Source: Streptomyces armeniacus (GTDB lineage: Bacteria; Actinomycetota; Actinomycetes; Streptomycetales; Streptomycetaceae). From it: 64,000 nt of DNA. The notes under the pieces were generated by a model. That model was not told the DNA's origin, searched no databases, and was given only the letters and a program-made list of their open reading frames with translations. The DNA lies in contig NZ_CP031320.1 of NCBI RefSeq assembly GCF_003355155.1, positions 542,359 through 606,358 on the forward strand. Reading direction: 5' to 3'. The translations under genes were made by a program, and so were the position numbers. Below are positions 59,412 through 64,000 of the stretch, piece by piece; position 1 is the stretch's first letter; each line of letters opens with the position of its first letter.

Positions 59412-59449
59412 GCCCCTGCGGCACGCCCGGGAAGGCGCGCCGCAGGGGC
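59412..59449 (-). terminator. Hairpin downstream of the D-Ala-D-Ala carboxypeptidase gene
   Basis: GCCCCTGCGGC (59412-59422) pairs perfectly with GCCGCAGGGGC (59439-59449), an 11-bp stem with a 16-base loop, 53 bases after the carboxypeptidase stop. Confidence 0.8.
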
Positions 59450-59502
59450 GGGGTGGCTCGTGTGCGGACGGGTCGGCCGCGGCGCTCGGCCGCGGCCGCG
59501 GA

Positions 59503-60264
59503 TCACATGCCGCAGTCGGGTGCCGACCAGAGGCTGCCGCCGCCCGCGAGGTGGGTGTGGTCGTCGTGACCAGGGTAGCCCGGGCCGAGGATCTCGGAGA
59601 AGCCGTGCTCGCGTGCCTGGAGGGCCAGCGCGCAGAAGCCCTGCGATCCGGCGCCCAGGTCCGCCGCGTCCCCGTACAGGTGGCGGCTGTTGGGGGCGCC
59701 GCCGACGCTGTCGTTGCAGGAGACGCTGCGGAAGCCGCCGTTGACGACGATGGGCGCGTCACCCATCGCGTGCCGCATGGCCTGCAGCTTCCACATGGTG
59801 ACGAGTGCGTTGGACTTGGCCGTGGCGGCGTCGACCTTGCCGCCGGACCAGTCGGAGTTGCAGTTGTTGAGCTCGCCGTATTCGAAGTTGGCCGGCGAGC
59901 AGTCGTCGTCCTGGAGCGCGTAGATCTTGTCGAAGGTGGCCGGGCCTGCCACGCCGTCGGCGCTCAGCCCGTACGCCTTCTGGAAGCGCTCCACGGCGGC
60001 CTTGGTGGCCGGGCCGAACTCGCCGTCTATCGCGAGCTCGTTACCGGACCCCGGGTAGCCGGCGACCCTGATCTGGAGCTGCCGTACGGCTTCACCGGAC
60101 GCGCCCTCCTTGAGGGTGCCGCTCCAGGAGTAGCAGGCGTCGGCGGGGGCCATGGAGGACGAGGTGGCGGTGCCGGGCGCGGCACTCGCGAACGTGGGGG
60201 CAGCGAACAGCAGCCCGACGCCCGCGGCCGCGGACACGATCGCTGCGGTGGTACGTGATCTCAT
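59503..60264 (-). CDS. Secreted zinc D-Ala-D-Ala carboxypeptidase (peptidoglycan-binding + peptidase M15)
   Basis: 253 aa. Signal peptide about 1-29 (AAAGVGLLFAAPTFASAAPG). A peptidoglycan-binding domain follows (about 45-115; GASGEAVRQLQIRVAGYPGS, IDGEFGPATKAAVERFQKAYGL). The catalytic domain (about 125-253) has the M15 zinc motif SRHLYGDAADL and HDDHTHLAGGG. Overall this matches the Streptomyces albus G DD-carboxypeptidase. It trims or remodels stem peptides in the wall. Transcribed alone, with a palindrome at 60360-60377 upstream and a strong terminator after it. Confidence 0.94.
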   Translation of the reverse strand: MRSRTTAAIVSAAAGVGLLFAAPTFASAAPGTATSSSMAPADACYSWSGTLKEGASGEAVRQLQIRVAGYPGSGNELAIDGEFGPATKAAVERFQKAYGLSADGVAGPATFDKIYALQDDDCSPANFEYGELNNCNSDWSGGKVDAATAKSNALVTMWKLQAMRHAMGDAPIVVNGGFRSVSCNDSVGGAPNSRHLYGDAADLGAGSQGFCALALQAREHGFSEILGPGYPGHDDHTHLAGGGSLWSAPDCGM

Positions 60265-60359
60265 GTGGGGGGACCTCTGTTCGGTCGATGTGCGTGGTCA
60301 AGCGGGAGCCTCGCGACCCTTCCACAGTTTGTCAATGCCCAGTCAAGGAACAGTAAATA

Positions 60360-60377
60360 CAGTCAAGTCGTTGACTG
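60360..60377. promoter_or_regulatory. Inverted repeat upstream of the carboxypeptidase gene
   Basis: CAGTCAAGTCGTTGACTG is a perfect 7-4-7 palindrome. Two more GTCAA elements lie at 60331-60335 and 60342-60346, in an AT-richer 174-base gap between the carboxypeptidase gene and the end of the ArsR gene. On the minus strand these give several TTGAC -35-like sequences. Confidence 0.6.
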
Positions 60378-60438
60378 GCCATATCCGTTGGCCGACCGCA
60401 CGCGGACGCATCCGGACGCACCCGCACACACCGTACGT

Positions 60439-61425
60439 TCAGTTTCCGAGCAGGTGGCGGCCCCTGCCGGTCAGTCTGTGCAGCACGTGCGCGCCCGCCC
60501 GCTCGCTGCGTACGAGGCCCGCGCCGCGCAGGACCTTCAGATGACCGCTGACGGTGGGCGCCGGCATGCCCAGGCGGGCGGCGAGGGAACCGGTGGTGAA
60601 CGTGGCGGTCAGTGCGGCGAGTACCCGCGCGCGGCCGGCGCCCAGCAGCGGGGCGAGCGCGGCCGGCGGGCGCGTGGCGGCGCCCGGCTCGGGCGGGTGG
60701 CTGCGGACGGGGCAGACCACGACCGGCGGCAGGCTGGGGTCGGCGATCGCCATCGGCCGGGTGTGGCAGAAGAACGACGGGATGAGCCGTACGCCGCGGC
60801 CACGCAGGTGCAGGTCGTAGTCCACCGGGTACGGGGCGGTGAGCACCGGATCGCGCCACACGAACGGCGACAGCGTGGCCAGCACCGCCTCCATGCCGTC
60901 CTCCAGTGCCTCCAGCCGCCACGCGCGGTCGGCGGCGATGGTGGCCTCGACCTCGCTCCAGTCCGGCACGATCAGCCGCTCGTGGAAGTGGCGTACGGCG
61001 TCCGCGACCCGCCCGAGCAGCGTACGGTCGCCGGCCGCCAGCTGCCGTGTCCAGGGCGGGAGCTGGCGGTAACGGGCGGCCTCCCGCAGCTCGCGGGCGA
61101 GCCGTACGGCCGGGGTCGCGCGGAGGGTCGACAGCGCCGCCGACATGCCCAGCTCGGACTCCGCCGGGGTGAGGAAGTCCGGGAAGTACGCGGCGTCCGC
61201 GGGCGCGAGGTCGCCCAGCAGCCGGCAGGCCGCGCGCAGTTCGCCGTCCCGCAGCCGCTCCCGCGCCCGCCGCCGCCACGGCCGCAGCTGCTCGGGCAGC
61301 CGCGCCGGCGGCGTCGTGAGCACGTGCAGCCCGAGGATCGCCTCCCACATGGGGTCCGCGGACCTGGCCAGCTGTACGTGCCGGAAGTCGCGGTCTTGGA
61401 AGTGGATGCGCAGGACTCCGGACAT
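60439..61425 (-). CDS. ArsR-type helix-turn-helix regulator
   Basis: 328 aa. The DNA-binding winged helix is at the C-terminus (about 255-328; LGAGRARVLAALTATFTTGSLAARLGMPAPTVSGHLKVLRGAGLVRSERAGAHVLHRLT). The N-terminal 240 residues are a DUF5937-like helical region (LRIHFQDRDFRHVQLA; MWEAILGLHVL). This layout is common in actinomycete ArsR-like proteins. It has no obvious ribosome binding site and may be leaderless. Target unknown; the divergent neighbour is the Tat esterase. Confidence 0.9.
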   Translation of the reverse strand: MSGVLRIHFQDRDFRHVQLARSADPMWEAILGLHVLTTPPARLPEQLRPWRRRARERLRDGELRAACRLLGDLAPADAAYFPDFLTPAESELGMSAALSTLRATPAVRLARELREAARYRQLPPWTRQLAAGDRTLLGRVADAVRHFHERLIVPDWSEVEATIAADRAWRLEALEDGMEAVLATLSPFVWRDPVLTAPYPVDYDLHLRGRGVRLIPSFFCHTRPMAIADPSLPPVVVCPVRSHPPEPGAATRPPAALAPLLGAGRARVLAALTATFTTGSLAARLGMPAPTVSGHLKVLRGAGLVRSERAGAHVLHRLTGRGRHLLGN

Positions 61426-61575
61426 GGGCCGAGGTTAACGGGCGCCTCCGCCTGGGGTTTTCGGGTGAGCGCGAATTGCCCGGCGGTCACGGCCGCACCG
61501 CCTCCGTACGCTGCGCCTCGTCGCAGCCCGGCTGCGCACATCCCCTCACAGGAACTCCCCGACCAGGAGGTCGTC

Positions 61576-62565
61576 TTGAGAGACCAGCACCCCACCCGCA
61601 GGCGCGTACTGAAGGCAGCCGGCGGCGTGACCGCCGCGGCGGCCCTCGGCGGCGCGTGGCTCATGACGGGGGCGCCCTCGGCCGGCGCCGCCGAGGACGG
61701 CTTCGGGCTGCACATCGTGGACCGCAAAGAGGACGATCCCCGCATGTGGTACTACCGCTTCGCGACCGACGCGGTCGGCTGGGACCCCGCCGTGAACATC
61801 CTGCTGCCGGAGGACTACCACGACAGCGGACGCACGTACCCCGTGCTGTACCTGCTCCACGGCGGCGGCACCGGCCAGGACTTCATGTCGTGGGACGGCG
61901 CGGGCATCCGCGATCTGGCCGCCGGCAAGCCGGTCATCGTCGTGATGCCCGACGGCGGGCACACCGGCTGGTACTCGGACCCGGTCAGCTCCAACTCCGG
62001 GCCCCGCAACTGGGAGACGTTCCACATCACCCAGCTGCTGCCGTGGATCGACGCGAACTTCCGCACGTACGCGGAGTTCGACGGCCGCGGCGTCGCCGGG
62101 TTCTCCATGGGCGGCTACGGCGCGCTGAAGTACGGGGCCAAGCACCCGGACCTGTTCGCCTCGGTCAGCTCCCACTCCGGGCCGGCCAGCGTGCGCCGCG
62201 ACGCCGGGCTGGTCGTCCACTGGGCCAACGTGTCCTCCGCCGCGCTGGATCTGGCCGGCGGCACCGTCTACGGCGCGCCGGCGTGGGACGAGGCCAAGGT
62301 GAGCGCCGACAACCCGGTGGAGCACGTCGACAGCTACCGCGGCAAGCGGGTCTTCCTGGTCGCGGGCACCAGCCCCGACCCGGTGAACTGGTTCGACACG
62401 ATCAACGAGACCCAGGTGCTCGCCGGCCAGCGGGAGTTCCGCGGTCTCCTCGACGGCGCGGGCATCCCGCACGAGTGGCACGAGGAGCCGGGCGGGCACA
62501 CGATCCGCGGCGACATGGTCCGCCGCGACCTCGACGGCGTCGTGGAGCGGCTCCGCAAGGCGTAG
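61576..62565 (+). CDS. Tat-exported esterase (antigen 85/esterase D-like alpha/beta hydrolase)
   Basis: 329 aa from TTG 61576, chosen because AGGAGG is five bases upstream; no ATG or GTG fits. A twin-arginine signal (TRRRVLKAAGGVTAAAALGG) ends near ASAGAA-like GAPSAGAAEDG. The hydrolase domain has PVLYLLHGGGTGQDFMSW, nucleophile GFSMGGYGALKYG, and the acid and His in AGTSPDPVNWF and EEPGGHTIRGD. Relatives hydrolyse acyl or feruloyl esters or transfer mycolates; substrate not predictable here. Confidence 0.92.
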   Translation: MRDQHPTRRRVLKAAGGVTAAAALGGAWLMTGAPSAGAAEDGFGLHIVDRKEDDPRMWYYRFATDAVGWDPAVNILLPEDYHDSGRTYPVLYLLHGGGTGQDFMSWDGAGIRDLAAGKPVIVVMPDGGHTGWYSDPVSSNSGPRNWETFHITQLLPWIDANFRTYAEFDGRGVAGFSMGGYGALKYGAKHPDLFASVSSHSGPASVRRDAGLVVHWANVSSAALDLAGGTVYGAPAWDEAKVSADNPVEHVDSYRGKRVFLVAGTSPDPVNWFDTINETQVLAGQREFRGLLDGAGIPHEWHEEPGGHTIRGDMVRRDLDGVVERLRKA

Positions 62566-62576
62566 CCGCCCGCCCG

Positions 62577-62616
62577 CAGGGCCTCCGCGGCGCGGAAGCG
62601 CCGGCCGGAGGCCCTG
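62577..62616. terminator. Bidirectional terminator between convergent esterase and decarboxylase genes
   Basis: CAGGGCCTCCG (62577-62587) pairs perfectly with CGGAGGCCCTG (62606-62616), stem 11 bp, 18-base loop, 11 bases after the esterase stop. Confidence 0.8.
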
Positions 62617-62683
62617 TCGGCCGACTCCGCACCTCGGTCGACGCCGAGGTTCACGCCGGGCGCGGTTCACCCCGGGCTGCGGT

Positions 62684-63889
62684 TCATCCCAAGAAGTGGA
62701 ACCCGGGGCGCGGGTGCATCAGGAACTCGTGGTGCGAGATGTTCCACGCGTACGCCCCGGCCAGCCCGAACGCCACCCGGTCCCCCGCCCGGAGCCCCGG
62801 CGCCGCGACACCGCGCGCGAGGACGTCCTTCGGGGTGCACAACTGCCCCGCGAAGGTGACCCGTTCGCCACGGAGCGACGGCCGCGGCCACGGATGCGGC
62901 CAGGGCGCGGAGCCGGGGACGACGGCGCAGGGCTGGTCGTGGCCCTTGGCCGCGGGCGTACGCAGGTGGTGGGTGCCGCCGCGGACGACGGCGAACTCCT
63001 CGCCGTGGCTCGGCTTCACGTCCAGCACCTCGGTGGCGTACCAGCCGCAGTACGCGGTCAGCGCGCGCCCCGGCTCGATCCGCAGCGTCGTGCCGGGGTG
63101 CGCCGCTGCCAGCCGGGCCAGGCCCGCGCCGTACGCCGTCCAGTCGAAGCGGCTGTCGGGCGCGGCATAGTCAACGGCCATGCCGCCGCCGAGGTTCACC
63201 TCGGTGAGGCGTGCGCCATGGCGTGCGGCCAGCGCGGCGGTCCAGGACAGCACGGACTCGGCGACGGCGAGGAGCCGGGGCGCGTCGAGGCCGCTGGCGA
63301 GGTGGGCGTGCACGCCGTGCAGCCGTAGCTGCGGGCAGCTGCCGTCGGTGAGGAGCCGTACGGCCTCGTCGGCCTGTGCGGGGTCGAGGCCGAACGGTGC
63401 GGGGCGGCCGCCCATGGCCAGCGCGCTGCCCGCCAGGGAGCGTTCGGGCACCGGGAGGTTGACCCGCAGCAGGATGCCGGTGGGGGTGCCGGGGGCGAGG
63501 CGGGCGGACAGGGCGGCGAGGAGCCGCAGTTCGTGGAGGCTCTCGACGTGGACGCGGTGCACGCCCTGTCCGAGGGCGGCGGCGAGTTCGTCCGGTGTCT
63601 TGCCGGGGCCGCCGAAGGCGAGGCGACGGGCGGGCACGGCGGTGGCGACGTGGGCGAGTTCGCCGCCGGAGGAGACCTCGTAGCCGTCGGCGTACGGTCC
63701 GAGCGCGCGGAGGATCTCCGGCTCCGGGTTGGCCTTGGCGGCGTAGTACAGCTCGACGGCCTCGGGGAGGGCGGCGCGCACCGCCGCCGCGTGCGCGCGC
63801 AGGGCCGTCAGGTCGTAGAGGTACGCGGGCAGTTCGCCGCCGGGGAGCGCGCGGAGACGGTCGCGGACGGCGGGGGTGGGGGCGGTCAT
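62684..63889 (-). CDS. PLP-dependent decarboxylase (fold type III; diaminopimelate/ornithine type)
   Basis: 401 aa from ATG 63887-63889. PLP Lys in LYYAAKANPEPEILRAL, then GVHAHLASGL, the phosphate loop TEVNLGGGMAVDY, EPGRALTAYCGWYATEV, and a second-subunit active-site region with QLCTPKDVLAR and GAYAWNISHHEFLMHPRP. This subgroup is common in siderophore and secondary-metabolite loci and acts on basic amino acids. The upstream region is missing because the window ends in adapter sequence from 63895. Confidence 0.92.
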   Translation of the reverse strand: MTAPTPAVRDRLRALPGGELPAYLYDLTALRAHAAAVRAALPEAVELYYAAKANPEPEILRALGPYADGYEVSSGGELAHVATAVPARRLAFGGPGKTPDELAAALGQGVHRVHVESLHELRLLAALSARLAPGTPTGILLRVNLPVPERSLAGSALAMGGRPAPFGLDPAQADEAVRLLTDGSCPQLRLHGVHAHLASGLDAPRLLAVAESVLSWTAALAARHGARLTEVNLGGGMAVDYAAPDSRFDWTAYGAGLARLAAAHPGTTLRIEPGRALTAYCGWYATEVLDVKPSHGEEFAVVRGGTHHLRTPAAKGHDQPCAVVPGSAPWPHPWPRPSLRGERVTFAGQLCTPKDVLARGVAAPGLRAGDRVAFGLAGAYAWNISHHEFLMHPRPGFHFLG

Positions 63890-63894
63890 CGGCC

Positions 63895-64000
63895 CTGGCT
63901 CTTATACACCTCTTACGCTGCCGACGCAGGCTTAGGTGTAGTGCCCGGTGGCCGCCGATTCCTTTAAAACAACAATGACCAGACACAGCACTACGACGGC
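63895..64000. other. Sequencing adapter contamination (Nextera-like) at the contig end
   Basis: CTGGCTCTTATACACCTCTT followed by ACGCTGCCGACGC matches the Nextera transposase end plus i5 adapter with a few errors. AGGCTTAG (63928-63935) equals the reverse complement of the i5 index CTAAGCCT, and GTGTAGTGCCCGGTGGCCGC resembles the P5 readthrough. The remaining A-rich bases look like readthrough noise. Not genomic. Confidence 0.85.

Overview
The window is a high-GC actinomycete chromosome segment, almost certainly Streptomyces or a close relative. Third-codon GC bias is extreme, GTG (and one TTG) starts with purine-rich ribosome binding sites are common, neighbouring genes overlap by ATGA or GTGA, and two genes carry the rare leucine codon TTA. 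About 45 protein genes can be supported. I see no rRNA, tRNA, CRISPR array, insertion sequence or prophage. The last 106 bases read as a damaged Nextera sequencing adapter, so the right edge is probably a contig end.

Layout. 1-5.06 kb: a sugar locus with a LacI regulator (cut by the left edge), a clan-D type glycoside hydrolase and a two-domain metallo-beta-lactamase-fold protein. The last two genes are each preceded by the same 30-bp double LacI-type operator. 5.4-11.9 kb: DUF2267 protein, NADP glutamate dehydrogenase, an MMPL transporter broken by a frameshift, an orphan GvpF/L protein and a pirin. 12.2-21.9 kb: a peptide import and degradation locus (S9 peptidase, full Opp/Dpp-type ABC importer, TetR regulator, M20 peptidase) tied together by a shared inverted repeat. 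21.9-25.0 kb: isopropylmalate/tartrate-type dehydrogenase, LysR regulator and a hydrolase with every catalytic residue of fluoroacetate dehalogenase. 25.0-29.0 kb: a universal stress protein remnant, a 34-codon peptide gene, a DUF1801 protein, a three-gene thiol-redox operon (CcdA-like, DsbA-like, CPVC membrane protein) and a small secreted protein.

29.2-48.8 kb: the centrepiece, an eight-gene minus-strand biosynthetic operon in which every gene overlaps the next by 1-4 bases. It begins with a KASIII-like enzyme, then a free ACP, an acyl-CoA dehydrogenase, an FkbH-like HAD enzyme and a 3-hydroxyacyl-CoA dehydrogenase. These last four are the FkbH/I/J/K set that turns a three-carbon glycolytic acid into hydroxymalonyl-ACP; the usual O-methyltransferase is missing. 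Three assembly-line proteins follow: A-T, then KS-(AT remnant)-T-C-(partial C), then C*-A-T-C-A(N-methyltransferase)-T-TE. The predicted product is a small peptide-polyketide: one amino acid extended by a hydroxymalonyl unit, then two more residues, one N-methylated. The ketosynthase module has lost its acyltransferase although an unusual ACP-borne extender is made, so how the extender is loaded is open.

49.4-58.3 kb: a conserved hypothetical gene, then a nine-gene overlapping catabolic operon (MHS-family transporter, two AHL-lactonase-like hydrolases, SDR, two beta-hydroxyacid dehydrogenases, cupin, two carboxymuconolactone-decarboxylase-fold proteins) facing a divergent IclR regulator with palindromic sites between them. 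58.4-64 kb: ACC deaminase, a secreted zinc D-Ala-D-Ala carboxypeptidase, an ArsR-type regulator, a Tat-exported esterase and a PLP decarboxylase of the lysine/ornithine/diaminopimelate type.
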